The notes under the pieces: model-generated
What the model was told of the DNA's origin: nothing
The model's input: the letters and a program-made list of their open reading frames with translations, nothing else
Database searches by the model: none
Part shown: piece by piece, positions 9,160 to 18,426 of the stretch
Layout of the letters: each line of letters begins with the position of its first letter
Numbering within the stretch: the first letter of the stretch is position 1
Position numbers and translations under genes: made by a program
From: Bacteroidota bacterium
Lineage (GTDB): Bacteria; Bacteroidota; Bacteroidia; Cytophagales; Cyclobacteriaceae
Assembly: GCA_023417065.1 (NCBI GenBank)
Contig: JAEZGH010000134.1
Span: forward strand, 100,866-164,865
Reading direction: 5' to 3'
DNA: 64,000 nt

Positions 9160-9229
9160 TTTTGGTCTATACTATTAGCAACAAAAAAATCAGGTCAGGC
9201 AGTTCCGTGGTGAAGTCGTTCACCAATTG

Positions 9230-9445
9230 TTACGAGAGCCGGGTCAATGTAGCTGCGGCGATCCGGCGAACGGTTGATTTGGCGGCCACATAAACAGCGG
9301 CGGTCGCTGACAGTCTTTTTTTGGACTTTGGTAATAATTTCCGGAGAGAAGCAGGTGTTTCCTGTGTTGCTTCGAGACGCGGGTCTGGAAGGCCGTGCAT
9401 GGTAAAAAGGGAAGCCCGACGTACAGTAGGATTCTTTGAGTTCAT
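9230..9445 (-). CDS. Doubtful small basic ORF
   Basis: A 71-codon open frame (MNSKNPTVRRASLF..., ending TRLS) in an otherwise gene-poor interval. It is strongly basic, rich in Ala, Arg, Lys and Thr, and has no signal peptide or membrane segment. I recognise no family. It is listed because it is the only ATG-started frame of note in this gap that is not antisense to a gene. It may be spurious. Confidence 0.25.
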   Translation of the reverse strand: MNSKNPTVRRASLFTMHGLPDPRLEATQETPASLRKLLPKSKKRLSATAAVYVAAKSTVRRIAAATLTRLS

Positions 9446-9828
9446 ACTCAGATTAGGTTAATATAATGTCATTCAGGGCTGCCAACGCATCAGGTCAGCC
9501 CCGATGTGGTGCAATGTTACGCCTTTAATCCATGTTGAAACATGTGATGTAATGAAATCCTGCAACCTGCTGAGTGCAACCTTTTCGGACAAGAAAATCT
9601 TGCAATCGAATGCACCCAAGGAAAGAGAATGGTCGCCGGGTTTTTCGATGTGACTTGCCTGCTGCTGTTGCCTGTTTGCTGCATGGAAGATTCATGCGGG
9701 TAGATAACGACTTTGATAAAGGTCTCGCGAGAACCATAAAAATGTCATAAAAGATTAAAATACCATTAATTAGCTTGTTTTTTGATGGAATTCATCCGCC
9801 GGAATCAGCCCGGGACGGCGGAAACCTT
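9446..9828. other. Gene-free interval
   Basis: No convincing coding frame is visible on either strand. The 70-codon minus frame at 9525-9737 has no family-like features. The right half (about 9735-9785) is very AT-rich and lies upstream of the promoter element of the universal stress protein. No tRNA, repeat array or known riboswitch was recognised. Confidence 0.5.
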
Positions 9829-9836
9829 TATATTTG
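9829..9836 (+). promoter_or_regulatory. Bacteroidota -7 promoter element (TATATTTG)
   Basis: TATATTTG matches the Bacteroidota sigma-ABfr -7 consensus TAnnTTTG exactly. It lies 55 bp upstream of the chosen ATG of the universal stress protein, which would give a leader of about 45-50 nt. A clear -33 TTG at the expected spacing is not evident, so the call rests on the -7 box alone. Confidence 0.5.
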
Positions 9837-9891
9837 AAAGGCAGGTTGATTGGAACTTCGGGTCCGTCAGCCGATTAAGACAACTGGAAGA

Positions 9892-10728
9892 ATGAAAAAA
9901 ATACTTGTCCCAACGGATTTTTCTGAATCGTCACGAGCATCACTGTCGTATGCCGCCATGCTGGCCTTGAAAATGGATGCAGAACTCATTCTGTTTCACG
10001 TAATTGACATTTCCAATTCGGAGATGTTGTTAAAGCGGGCACGGCTTGAAGAAGAGGTGGTTGAACTGGCGCGACAGGATGCAGGCTACCTTATCGACAG
10101 CATCCGTGCTGAAATGGGGCAGAACCTTAAGATCAGCTTCGAGTACCGGATGGGTCACCCTTTACATAAGGTGATCGATAATTTTGTTCAGCAAAACGAC
10201 GTTGGACTTATCGTTATGGGCTCGCATGGCGCCTCGGGCCTTCGTAAGGTTCTGATGGGAAGCATGGCTATGCAGGTAATCAACAACAGTAGCGTGCCGG
10301 TGATTGCCGTCCCTAAGGGTGCAGTCTTTCAGCTGGATAAGATCATTTACGCGACTGATATGTCGAATCTGGCGAAGGAACTCGATTTCCTTGTCGGTTT
10401 TGCGCAGCGGTTCAGTGCAAGTGTTCACGTTGTGCACGTGCTGGCCAGCGACGAGCCTAACCCTGATCGCACTGAAATAAAGGCGCAGATCGCACGCATT
10501 GGTTACCCGAAGATTTACTTCCACGTTCTTCGTGGCGATGAGGTTACCAGGGTAGTGAGCACTTTTGTACGACGCGGCAAAGCTCATATGCTGGCGATGT
10601 TCACCCATCGCCTTGACTTTTTCGGACAACTGTTCTCGACGAGCGTAACCCAGGAGATCGCTGCGCAAAACCACCTGCCGGTACTGACCATCAACAGGGA
10701 ACGCGCCAAAGACTTCAAGCTAGACTAA
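9892..10728 (+). CDS. Universal stress protein, tandem UspA domains
   Basis: The start is set at MKKILVPTDFSESS (ATG at 9892, with GGAAG four bases upstream) rather than the TTG at 9850. This gives 278 residues. The first Usp domain (1-~145) has the nucleotide-binding signature MGSHGASGLRKVLMGSMAMQ followed by VPVIAVP, which matches the ATP-binding G-x2-G-x9-G(S/T) pattern. The second domain (~150-278) is degenerate: AMFTHRLDFFGQLF replaces the glycine loop, so it probably does not bind ATP. Tandem Usp proteins of this type are common in Bacteroidota and are cytoplasmic stress factors. The gene stands alone behind its own -7 element. The exact role is unknown. Confidence 0.92.
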   Translation: MKKILVPTDFSESSRASLSYAAMLALKMDAELILFHVIDISNSEMLLKRARLEEEVVELARQDAGYLIDSIRAEMGQNLKISFEYRMGHPLHKVIDNFVQQNDVGLIVMGSHGASGLRKVLMGSMAMQVINNSSVPVIAVPKGAVFQLDKIIYATDMSNLAKELDFLVGFAQRFSASVHVVHVLASDEPNPDRTEIKAQIARIGYPKIYFHVLRGDEVTRVVSTFVRRGKAHMLAMFTHRLDFFGQLFSTSVTQEIAAQNHLPVLTINRERAKDFKLD

Positions 10729-10864
10729 TCGCGAGTTGCATTCCGCCGATATTGGGAGTTGATTCTTTGGATCATCTGCTTTGACGCGCTTGCTTACAAA
10801 AAACGTTGATAGTGTGTTCGTCAACAGGTATCTTTCCCGATACTTGAACCTCGACGCACATCCA

Positions 10865-12307
10865 ATGAAATTCTGCCTTTCACATTTCACTGTAGTTTTA
10901 TTACTGCTTACATTTTCTGGTTGTGCCGAGCGCGAGGTTCCCCCGCCGTCGCCGGTAGGGCCCGTGCCGACAGATTCCCAGATGGCATGGCATGAAATGG
11001 AACTGAACGCCTTCATCCATTTTACTACAAATACATTCACCGACAAAGAATGGGGTTACGGTGATGAAAGCCCCGCAGTCTTCAACCCTGAGAAGGTTGA
11101 TGTCGAACAATGGATGTCGACACTGAAGGCCACGGGTTTTAAAGGTGTGATCCTGACGACCAAGCATCACGACGGGTTCTGTCTGTGGCCATCTCAATAC
11201 ACAGAACATTCGGTAAAGAACAGTCCGTATAAAGGTGATGTTGTTAAGGAGGTTTCAGACGCCTGTAAGCGTCATGGCTTAAAGTTTGGGGTGTATCTTT
11301 CACCATGGGACCGCAATCGTGCAGACTATGGAACTCCAGCTTACATTGATTATTACAGAGCGCAGTTGAAAGAGTTGTTTACGAACTATGGTCCTGTCTT
11401 TGAAATGTGGTTCGATGGTGCGAATGGCGGCGACGGTTATTACGGCGGCGCGAACGAACGCCGGAGGATTGATGGCGCTACGTATTATGAATGGCCAGCT
11501 ACTCTTGATACGGTCAGGCAAATCGAGCCCGATGTGATCTTCTTCAGCGACGCGGGGCCGGGAGTACGATGGGTTGGCAATGAACGCGGAATTGCAGGCG
11601 AAACAAACTGGAACACGATTACACCGGATACCTTATACGCTGGAAAAGCAGGTATTGAGAGTTTGTTGAACTCCGGGGCGGAAGGCGGAACGCATTGGAT
11701 TCCCGCTGAAACGGATGTGTCTATTCGTCCGGGATGGTTTTACCATGCCAGTGAAGACTCTCTGGTTAAATCACCTGAGAAACTGTTTGATATTTACCTT
11801 ACCTCTGTGGGGCGCGGGTCAACGCTGTTGCTTAACATTCCTCCCGACAGGCGTGGGGTTCTTCATGAGAACGATGTTGCCGCGCTGAACGGATTTCGAT
11901 CTATTCTTGACTCTGTTTTCGCGAAGGATCTTGCCGCAGAGGCTACAGTGGAAGCAGATAATTATCGCGGTGGCATCAGTGAGTTCAGTCCACAACAGGT
12001 TGCGAACGGGAACAAAGAATCTTATTGGGCTACTGACGATGAGGTGTCGCAGGGTAGTATCCGGTTGCAACTAAAGGAGTCGCAACGTATCCGCTATGTT
12101 GTTTTGCAGGAATACATCCGGCTTGGTCAGCGTATCAAAAAATTTACAGTCGATGCGTGGCGAAACGGTAAATGGGAACAAATTGCAGAAGGCACAACGG
12201 TAGGATACAAACGGATTCTGCCTGTGGATGTCGAGACTGATAAGATACGCGTTAACTTCCTTGATTCGCGGGGTCCGCTCGTTATCAGCAGCATCTCACT
12301 TTTTTAA
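10865..12307 (+). CDS. GH29 alpha-L-fucosidase, lipoprotein
   Basis: A TTG at 10781 opens the frame, but the signal peptide begins at the ATG at 10865 (MKFCLSHF..., lipobox TFSGC). This gives a 480-residue lipoprotein. The GH29 signatures are NAFIHFTTNTFTDKEWGYG, LTTKHHDGFCLWPS, KFGVYLSPWDRN and EMWFDGANG, where Asp184 is the expected nucleophile. The last ~130 residues resemble the C-terminal galactose-binding (F5/8-type) domain of this GH29 group, ending VISSISLF. The enzyme should release alpha-linked L-fucose from glycans at the cell surface or in the periplasm. It precedes a GH13 enzyme on the same strand by about 210 bp. No fucose catabolic genes occur in the window. Confidence 0.92.
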   Translation: MKFCLSHFTVVLLLLTFSGCAEREVPPPSPVGPVPTDSQMAWHEMELNAFIHFTTNTFTDKEWGYGDESPAVFNPEKVDVEQWMSTLKATGFKGVILTTKHHDGFCLWPSQYTEHSVKNSPYKGDVVKEVSDACKRHGLKFGVYLSPWDRNRADYGTPAYIDYYRAQLKELFTNYGPVFEMWFDGANGGDGYYGGANERRRIDGATYYEWPATLDTVRQIEPDVIFFSDAGPGVRWVGNERGIAGETNWNTITPDTLYAGKAGIESLLNSGAEGGTHWIPAETDVSIRPGWFYHASEDSLVKSPEKLFDIYLTSVGRGSTLLLNIPPDRRGVLHENDVAALNGFRSILDSVFAKDLAAEATVEADNYRGGISEFSPQQVANGNKESYWATDDEVSQGSIRLQLKESQRIRYVVLQEYIRLGQRIKKFTVDAWRNGKWEQIAEGTTVGYKRILPVDVETDKIRVNFLDSRGPLVISSISLF

Positions 12308-12440
12308 AGATTTCTGGCTTCCGATTATTTGCATTGAAAAATCTTTCACGGAATACACGGAATTGGATCGCCATCCATGAAACTTGAAACTTAAACATCC
12401 TCCCTACGGAGTGATGCAGGTGGCGTGTTGTGGTCTGCCC

Positions 12441-12473
12441 AATCAGAAATCAGATACCTGATATCAGAAATCC
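12441..12473. repeat. Dispersed CAGAAATC-type intergenic repeat
   Basis: The spacer holds ATCAGAAATCAGATACC followed by GATATCAGAAATCC, an imperfect direct repetition of ATCAGAAATC. Related words occur at 43601-43630 (opposite orientation) and 63251-63270. It is short, has no inverted ends and is not a recognised element. Confidence 0.4.
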
Positions 12474-12520
12474 CCGTGGCATCGTCTTTTTTAGTGTGGG
12501 TGTAATTGAACCCCTCCGGC

Positions 12521-14134
12521 ATGAAGGCAACGCATGAACATCTTTGGTGGCAATATGGAATCGTTTATCAGATCTATCCCCGTTCATACCAGGATAGCAA
12601 TGGCGATGGCGTAGGCGATCTGCCGGGTATCCTGAGTCGCCTTGATTATCTGAAATGGCTTGGCGTGGATGCTATCTGGATTTCTCCGATATATCCTTCA
12701 CCAATGGCCGATTTCGGCTATGATATTTCCGACTATGAAGGCATACATCCTTTGTTTGGTTCGCTTGATGATCTCGACAAGCTTGTGAAGGAAGTGCACG
12801 ATCGTGGAATGAAGCTCATACTCGACTTTGTTCCAAATCACAGTTCAGACCAGCATCCGTGGTTTATTGAATCGCGGTCATCACGCGATAATCCCAAACG
12901 CGACTGGTACATCTGGCGTGATCCGGCCCCGGACGGAGGCGCACCCAATAACTGGCTGGCTGCATTCGGTGGACCTGCCTGGGAGTGGGATGAGACAACC
13001 CAACAATATTATTATCATGCCTTCCTGAAAGAGCAGCCTGATCTTAACTGGCGTAATCCGGAAGTTCAGCGTGCCATGTTGCAGGCGATGCGTTTCTGGC
13101 TTGACCGAGGTATTGATGGATTTCGTATCGACGTGATGTGGCACATGATAAAAGACAATGACTTCAAGGACAATCCACCTAATCCGGATTATCAGCCCCA
13201 CATGGCCACCTGCGACAAGGTGCTGGCCGTGTATTCAACAGACCAGCCTGAAGTCCACGACATCGTAAGGATGATGCGAAGTCTCCTCGACGAATACGAC
13301 GAGCGCATGATGATTGGAGAGATATACCTTCCTATTCAGAAGCTTGTTGCGTATTACGGCGTCGACCGGAATGGTGCACATCTGCCGTTCAACTTTCAGT
13401 TGCTCACACTTCCGTGGGATGCAAATAAAATATCACTGGCAATTGCTGAATACGAGCAATCGATTCCCCCACACGGCTGGCCGAACTGGGTGATCGGGAA
13501 TCACGATCAGCCGCGTGTAGCCAGCAGGATAGGAGCAGAGCAGGCCCGGATAGCGGCGATGATGTTGCTGACGCTCAGAGGAACTCCTACGATATATTAC
13601 GGTGAGGAAATTGGGATGAAGGATGTTCCGATACCTTTTGAAGAGATCTGTGATCCACAGGGATTGAATATGCCTGACAAAAATCTCAGCCGTGATCCTG
13701 CGAGAACGCCCATGCAGTGGAGCGGCGATGTAAACGCGGGATTTTCTGCCGTGAAGCCGTGGCTCCGTGTTGACCGCAGGTTCGCGAAGGTAAATGTGGA
13801 GGCGCAAAAAGAAGATCCGGAGTCAATGCTAACGCTTTACCGAAAACTCATACGCCTGCGTCAGTCTGAGCCGTCTCTTTCAATAGGGGAGTACGTTCCG
13901 GTTTACGCCGACCACCAGATGCTGGCATATATCCGGCACGTTGATGGACATCAGGCGTTCCTGATACTTCTGAACCTGAGCCATCGCCCCTGCTTTTTGC
14001 GTCAACCGAAGACCAGCTATTCGGGAACAGTTGTCGTGTCGTCGGCGCCGGAGCTTGAAGGCACGCGTGTTTCAGGAACGATATCGCTAAGCGGTGACGA
14101 TGGAGTTGTGGTAGCGCTGGATGCTTACGATTAA
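12521..14134 (+). CDS. GH13 alpha-glucosidase (oligo-1,6-glucosidase/trehalose-hydrolase-like)
   Basis: The start at ATG 12521 (MKATHEHLWWQYGIVYQIYP) is preferred over the TTG at 12506 and gives 537 residues with no signal peptide, so it is cytoplasmic. It is a classic GH13 (beta/alpha)8 enzyme. Region I is DFVPNHSS. Region II is GFRIDVMWHM with nucleophile Asp204, region III is MIGEIYL with acid/base Glu267, and region IV is VIGNHDQPR with Asp329. The QPDLNWRNPEV and TPIYYGEEIGM segments are typical of alpha-glucosidases acting on short alpha-glucosides (GH13 subfamilies 23/30 and neighbours). It probably hydrolyses maltose-like or isomaltose-like sugars. The 3' end is convergent with the GH109-like gene, 23 bp away. 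Confidence 0.9.
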   Translation: MKATHEHLWWQYGIVYQIYPRSYQDSNGDGVGDLPGILSRLDYLKWLGVDAIWISPIYPSPMADFGYDISDYEGIHPLFGSLDDLDKLVKEVHDRGMKLILDFVPNHSSDQHPWFIESRSSRDNPKRDWYIWRDPAPDGGAPNNWLAAFGGPAWEWDETTQQYYYHAFLKEQPDLNWRNPEVQRAMLQAMRFWLDRGIDGFRIDVMWHMIKDNDFKDNPPNPDYQPHMATCDKVLAVYSTDQPEVHDIVRMMRSLLDEYDERMMIGEIYLPIQKLVAYYGVDRNGAHLPFNFQLLTLPWDANKISLAIAEYEQSIPPHGWPNWVIGNHDQPRVASRIGAEQARIAAMMLLTLRGTPTIYYGEEIGMKDVPIPFEEICDPQGLNMPDKNLSRDPARTPMQWSGDVNAGFSAVKPWLRVDRRFAKVNVEAQKEDPESMLTLYRKLIRLRQSEPSLSIGEYVPVYADHQMLAYIRHVDGHQAFLILLNLSHRPCFLRQPKTSYSGTVVVSSAPELEGTRVSGTISLSGDDGVVVALDAYD

Positions 14135-14157
14135 TAATAAGCACTTTTTGACTTCGC

Positions 14158-15510
14158 CTAGTATGCGTCGTTCAGTGCGAAGACAGGTTTACGATACATC
14201 CATTTCCCTCCGGTGAAGTCGGGAAACTCGATTGTTTGATTGCCAAGTTCTATTGATTTTTCACTTAGTGGCGTGATGGCACTCCAGGCTGCAGCATCGT
14301 AAACATCCATCGGCGGCGCGGTCTGATGTTTAATGGATTCAATGAGTGCGTTGATCACAAAAAAGTCCATTCCTCCGTGTCCTGCACCCTCCGCATCGCG
14401 GCTGAACTTTTTCCAAAGGGGATGATCGTATTTCTCAAGCCATTCCTTCTGGGAGTCCCACCGATGTGATTGCGACTTGCCTTCAACGTATATCGATTGA
14501 TTTACGTCCATCCATAATCCTTGCGTTCCCTGGATGCGGAAGCCCAGTGAGTAGGGTCGTGGAAGATTTGTGTCGTGTTGCAGGAGGATGGTCTCGCCGT
14601 TAGCACAGGTGATATTAGTTGTGACGACGTCGCCGAGTTTGAACTCAATCCTGGCATTTGGATGGTCAGGCCCGCAGTTGCTGACAACGTGGTTGTGAAG
14701 TCCGCGTGCCTTCGAGGCAAATGAGCTCAGGGTAAGGAACCGGTTGCCTCTGTTGATATTGATATAGTTGGCGATAGGTCCGATACCGTGTGTGGGATAC
14801 AGATCGCCATTGCGATGAACCGAATGTTGAGTGCGCCAGCGCGCTTCGCTCCAGCCTTTTTCACCGAACTCACATCCATTGCCATATGCGCTCTTGCCGT
14901 CGTTGAATTTCACCTCGCGGAGGTCGTGCTGATAGCCTCCCTGAAGATGAATCAGTTCGCCGAATATTCCCTCTCGGACCATGTTAAGTACGGCCATTAC
15001 ATCACGTCGATAGCAGACATTCTCGAGCATCATCACATGTGCGTTGTTTCGCTCTGCGGCCTTGACAACGTCCCAGTGGTCTTCAAGCGTGATACCAAGC
15101 ATAACTTCGGGTGCCACCCATTTCACGCCCGCATCGATAGAACTGATGATCATTTCCTTATGCCATTCCCAGGGAGTTGAAATGATTACGGTATCAATCC
15201 CCTTGATTTCAAGCAGTTTCTTCCAGGCATATGGATCACCTGTAAATATTTGTGAATCCTTGCGGTTGTGTTTCTTAAAGAGCGATTTGCTCATCTCAAG
15301 CATTCGCGGGTCTATGTCGCAGATAGCCACAACCTCCGTATCATTTCGCCGCAGCAACAGGTCAAGGTGGTTCTGACCGCGCAGGCCAACGCCGATTAGC
15401 GCTACGCGCACCTTTTGTTGGGGCGTGGAAGCCTTTGCAAGATTCAGTGGGTGCAATGCCAGCGTAGCGGCGGCCATCGCTGACGATTTGATAAAATCTT
15501 TTCGATTCAT
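14158..15510 (-). CDS. GH109-like Gfo/Idh/MocA-family protein (NAD-dependent glycosidase/oxidoreductase)
   Basis: A 450-residue protein with an N-terminal Tat-like signal (MNRKDFIKSSAMAAATLAL; RK rather than RR). The Rossmann dinucleotide motif RVALIGVGLRGQNHLDLLL follows, then ICDIDPRML and VIISTPWEWHKEM. The C-terminal half carries GDLYPTHGIGPIANYININR and the GHGGMDFFVI segment. These are characteristic of the GH109 group (bacterial alpha-N-acetylgalactosaminidases using NAD+) and near relatives. Known GH109 enzymes use a transient oxidation at C3 to cleave the glycosidic bond. Whether this one acts on GalNAc or on another sugar cannot be read from sequence. It faces away from the GH9/GH16 pair and has a good -33/-7 promoter upstream. 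Confidence 0.82.
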   Translation of the reverse strand: MNRKDFIKSSAMAAATLALHPLNLAKASTPQQKVRVALIGVGLRGQNHLDLLLRRNDTEVVAICDIDPRMLEMSKSLFKKHNRKDSQIFTGDPYAWKKLLEIKGIDTVIISTPWEWHKEMIISSIDAGVKWVAPEVMLGITLEDHWDVVKAAERNNAHVMMLENVCYRRDVMAVLNMVREGIFGELIHLQGGYQHDLREVKFNDGKSAYGNGCEFGEKGWSEARWRTQHSVHRNGDLYPTHGIGPIANYININRGNRFLTLSSFASKARGLHNHVVSNCGPDHPNARIEFKLGDVVTTNITCANGETILLQHDTNLPRPYSLGFRIQGTQGLWMDVNQSIYVEGKSQSHRWDSQKEWLEKYDHPLWKKFSRDAEGAGHGGMDFFVINALIESIKHQTAPPMDVYDAAAWSAITPLSEKSIELGNQTIEFPDFTGGKWMYRKPVFALNDAY

Positions 15511-15531
15511 GGGGAGAGTTATTCAGTCCGC

Positions 15532-15561
15532 GAAATTTACCTGTTTTGACTAAAGATTCAA
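15532..15561 (-). promoter_or_regulatory. Bacteroidota-type promoter for the GH109-like gene
   Basis: On the minus strand a TTG (15561-15559) is followed after 19 bases by TAAATTTC (15539-15532). That differs by one base from the TAnnTTTG -7 consensus. The ATG follows about 21 bases downstream of the -7 box, so the leader would be short. Sequence match only. Confidence 0.4.
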
Positions 15562-15721
15562 GGCTGGCAGGCTGATAGCTCCCGAAATCGCCCGGCGCAT
15601 AAATCAAAATCAGATGACGTAAGCGTTGCGACGGCTTAAAGCGGGGTATGTGCGGCGTTCTGCAAAACCATTCATGTACTTAGACCCGGTTCCTGAAAGA
15701 TATTTGTTACCTTGAATAGCT

Positions 15722-17500
15722 ATGAAATTATTGATATTGATCGCTTGTGTGTTATTGACACACATCACACACGCTCAGGACGCATGGATACGTATAAATC
15801 AACTGGGTTATGCGAGTTCGGGATTCAAGGTAGCTGTCTACGGAGCTAAAAACAATGAATCGCTAGAAGTGTTTGAAGTGGTCGATGCAGCGTCGTCGGT
15901 TGTAGTATTTAATGGTAAGGTTGGAAGAAACTTCGGCGCCTATGGACCGTTTCAGACAACGTACCGTTTGGATTTTTCAGCTGTGAAAAAGCCCGGTACG
16001 TATTACCTGCGAACTGGCGGCACACGTTCTCCGGATTTCGATATTGCAACTGAGGCTTATAAAGGTGCCGCAGACTTTGCGTTGCGATATATGCGTCAAC
16101 AGCGTTGTGGCTACAATCCTTTTCTTAAAGACTCATGTCATATGCACGATGGATACACCGTGTATGGTCCGATGCCTGATGATACGTATGTTGATGTAAC
16201 GGGAGGGTGGCACGATGCTACCGATTACCTGCAGTATGCCACAACCAGTGCAAACGCAACGTACCATCTACTGGCTGCGTATCGCGATTTTCCAAAAGTG
16301 TTTGGCGATGTCCATCTGGATAATGGCGACCCCGGAAGGAACGGTAAGGCTGATGTGCTTGATGAAGCTGAATGGGGATTGCGATGGTTACTGAAGATGC
16401 ATCCGCGCGAAGACTGGATGTTCAACCAGATCGCCGACGATCGCGACCATACCGGGTTTCGTTTGCCAAACAAGGATACGGTTGATTACGGTTTCGGCCC
16501 TGGAAAGGGGCGACCTGTCTACTACATATCCGGTGATGTCCAGGGTCTCGGTAAACACAAGAACAGAGCCACAGGAACTTCTTCCACCGCTGGGAAGTTT
16601 GCCAGTGCATTTGCGCTGGGTGCTGGCATCTACAAAAGCATAGACAGGCAATTTTCGTCAGTCCTTGAGCGGAAGTCTATTTCTGCTTACGCCTACGGCC
16701 TGCGAAAGCCGGGTGTGAGTCAGACGGCCCCACATAAAGCGCGGTACTTCTATGAGGAAGATAACTGGGTCGACGATATGGAGCTTGGCGCTGCGGCAAT
16801 ATACCAGCATACGCGGAATGAGAGATATCTCAGGGAGGCGCTCCAATACAGTCAACAGGAGCAAATAACGCCGTGGCTGGGTAAGGATACAGCCCGGCAT
16901 TATCAGTGGTATCCGTTTCACAATTTCGGCCACTATGAGTTGGCGCGGTCTACCAAAAAGAACACACGGGATGAACTCATCGACTACTATCGCCGTGGAA
17001 TAGATGTCGTATGGGATAAGGCCAACAATAATGCTTTTTATCGCGGAGTGCCCTTTATCTGGTGCTCGAATAATCTAACGGTATCTTTTGCCATCCAATG
17101 CTACTTGTATCGCCAGTTGAGCGGCGACGACACTTACCGCGAGCTGGAGCAGGCCTGCTTCGACTGGATCTTTGGCTGCAACCCCTGGGGTACTAGTATG
17201 GTTTTTGGGTTGCCCGCCTCTGGTGACACGCCCGTAGATCCGCATTCTTCGTTCACCATTCTTCATAAGTACCCGCTGGATGGCGGATTGGTCGATGGCC
17301 CCGTTTACGGCGACATCTACAACAATCTGCTGGGCGTGATGCTGGCTGACAAAGATGAATACGAAGCATTTCAATCGCAGCTGGCAGTATACCATGACGA
17401 CTACGGTGATTACAGCACCAATGAGCCTACGATGGACGGCACTGCCTCGTTGGTCTATCTGCTGGCGGCGAAAGAATGGGAATCAGTAAAACGCAAATAA
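15722..17500 (+). CDS. GH9 endoglucanase-type glycoside hydrolase
   Basis: A 592-residue secreted enzyme with a signal peptide (LLILIACVLLTHITHAQ). Residues ~20-110 form the N-terminal Ig-like domain of bacterial GH9 enzymes (WIRINQLGYASSGFKVAVY). The GH9 (alpha/alpha)6 barrel follows. Catalytic aspartates sit in GGWHDATDYLQY (Asp165 and Asp168) and the proton-donor Glu in TNEPTMDGTA (Glu568). CNPWGTSMVFG near the end is also typical. Expected activity is endo- or exo-cleavage of beta-1,4-glucan or mixed-linkage glucan in the periplasm or outside the cell. It is separated by only 7 bp from the GH16 gene, so the two form a beta-glucan operon. Confidence 0.93.
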   Translation: MKLLILIACVLLTHITHAQDAWIRINQLGYASSGFKVAVYGAKNNESLEVFEVVDAASSVVVFNGKVGRNFGAYGPFQTTYRLDFSAVKKPGTYYLRTGGTRSPDFDIATEAYKGAADFALRYMRQQRCGYNPFLKDSCHMHDGYTVYGPMPDDTYVDVTGGWHDATDYLQYATTSANATYHLLAAYRDFPKVFGDVHLDNGDPGRNGKADVLDEAEWGLRWLLKMHPREDWMFNQIADDRDHTGFRLPNKDTVDYGFGPGKGRPVYYISGDVQGLGKHKNRATGTSSTAGKFASAFALGAGIYKSIDRQFSSVLERKSISAYAYGLRKPGVSQTAPHKARYFYEEDNWVDDMELGAAAIYQHTRNERYLREALQYSQQEQITPWLGKDTARHYQWYPFHNFGHYELARSTKKNTRDELIDYYRRGIDVVWDKANNNAFYRGVPFIWCSNNLTVSFAIQCYLYRQLSGDDTYRELEQACFDWIFGCNPWGTSMVFGLPASGDTPVDPHSSFTILHKYPLDGGLVDGPVYGDIYNNLLGVMLADKDEYEAFQSQLAVYHDDYGDYSTNEPTMDGTASLVYLLAAKEWESVKRK

Positions 17501-17507
17501 GTCTATC

Positions 17508-18314
17508 ATGAAAAATATCCTTTTATTCTTTTCATGTCTTGTCATACTCGGGTGTGGCTCAAAGACTAGCGATAACGGACAGGAAACGTCAGAAAATTCA
17601 GGGCCCAAACTGGTATGGTCTGACGAATTTGACTACGAAGGATTGCCTGACCCGGCGAAGTGGAACTACGAGGAGGGAATGCTTCGAAACAATGAAGCGC
17701 AATTTTATACCCGTGAAGATGAGCGGAACGCTCGTGTACGGGATGGATTCCTGACTATTGAGGCGCGTAAGGATGAAGATGGCAGGGCGGCCTACTCGTC
17801 AGCCAGTCTGATCACCTTTGGCAAGAAGACTTTCCGTTATGGCCGGATCGAGGTGCGGGCAAAGGTTCCCGTAGGTAAGGGAACGTGGCCGGCGATCTGG
17901 ATGCTGGGCGAGAATATTGGTGAAGTCGACTGGCCCGCGTGTGGTGAAATTGACATCATGGAGAACGTGGGATTTGATTCACTGAGAGTTCACGGAAATA
18001 TTCACACGGAGGCTTTCAATCATGTGAAAAACACGAATAAGGGCAATTCTATTCTGGTTGAAAAGCCATGGGAAACGTTTCATGTTTACAGCGTCGACTG
18101 GAGAGCGGATTCAATTCAGTTTTTTGTCGATGATCAGAAATACTTTACCTACGTAAAACCGGAGAATGCTACACTGGCAGAGTGGCCTTTTGACAATCCG
18201 CACTACCTGATTTTGAACCTTGCCATTGGCGGAGGCTGGGGTGGCCAGCAGGGCATTGACGATTCAAGATTTCCACATCAATTCATCATCGACTATGTCA
18301 GGGTATACGAATAA
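17508..18314 (+). CDS. GH16 beta-glucanase (laminarinase-like), lipoprotein
   Basis: A 268-residue lipoprotein (lipobox VILGC) with a short Ser/Gln-rich linker and one GH16 jelly-roll domain. The catalytic motif is GEIDIMENVG: nucleophile Glu147, helper Asp149 and acid/base Glu152. The extra Met gives the beta-bulge form found in laminarinases and most non-lichenase GH16 enzymes. WPAIWMLGENIG and HVYSVDWRADSIQFFVDD are also typical. It should cut beta-1,3- or mixed beta-1,3/1,4-glucans at the cell surface. Co-transcribed with the GH9 gene upstream (7-bp gap), which suggests a shared substrate such as cereal or fungal beta-glucan. Confidence 0.93.
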   Translation: MKNILLFFSCLVILGCGSKTSDNGQETSENSGPKLVWSDEFDYEGLPDPAKWNYEEGMLRNNEAQFYTREDERNARVRDGFLTIEARKDEDGRAAYSSASLITFGKKTFRYGRIEVRAKVPVGKGTWPAIWMLGENIGEVDWPACGEIDIMENVGFDSLRVHGNIHTEAFNHVKNTNKGNSILVEKPWETFHVYSVDWRADSIQFFVDDQKYFTYVKPENATLAEWPFDNPHYLILNLAIGGGWGGQQGIDDSRFPHQFIIDYVRVYE

Positions 18315-18426
18315 AGTCTTCGCTCCGTTGGTTTCAGGCGTTTACGTAAATTTTATTACAGTCCCTGATTTTGGTCTTTGATCTGCCCGAGCCGCTTCGT
18401 AGTTTGCTGGTTAAATCAGGGAAACT

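Noticed and set aside
9525..9737. 70-codon minus-strand ORF
   Set aside because: No family-like features, no plausible promoter, and odd composition; treated as non-coding.
12308..12520. Terminator after the GH29 gene (AAAGATTT ... AAATCTTT)
   Set aside because: The arms are AT-only and separated by about 25 bases with no T-tract, so it is too weak to call.
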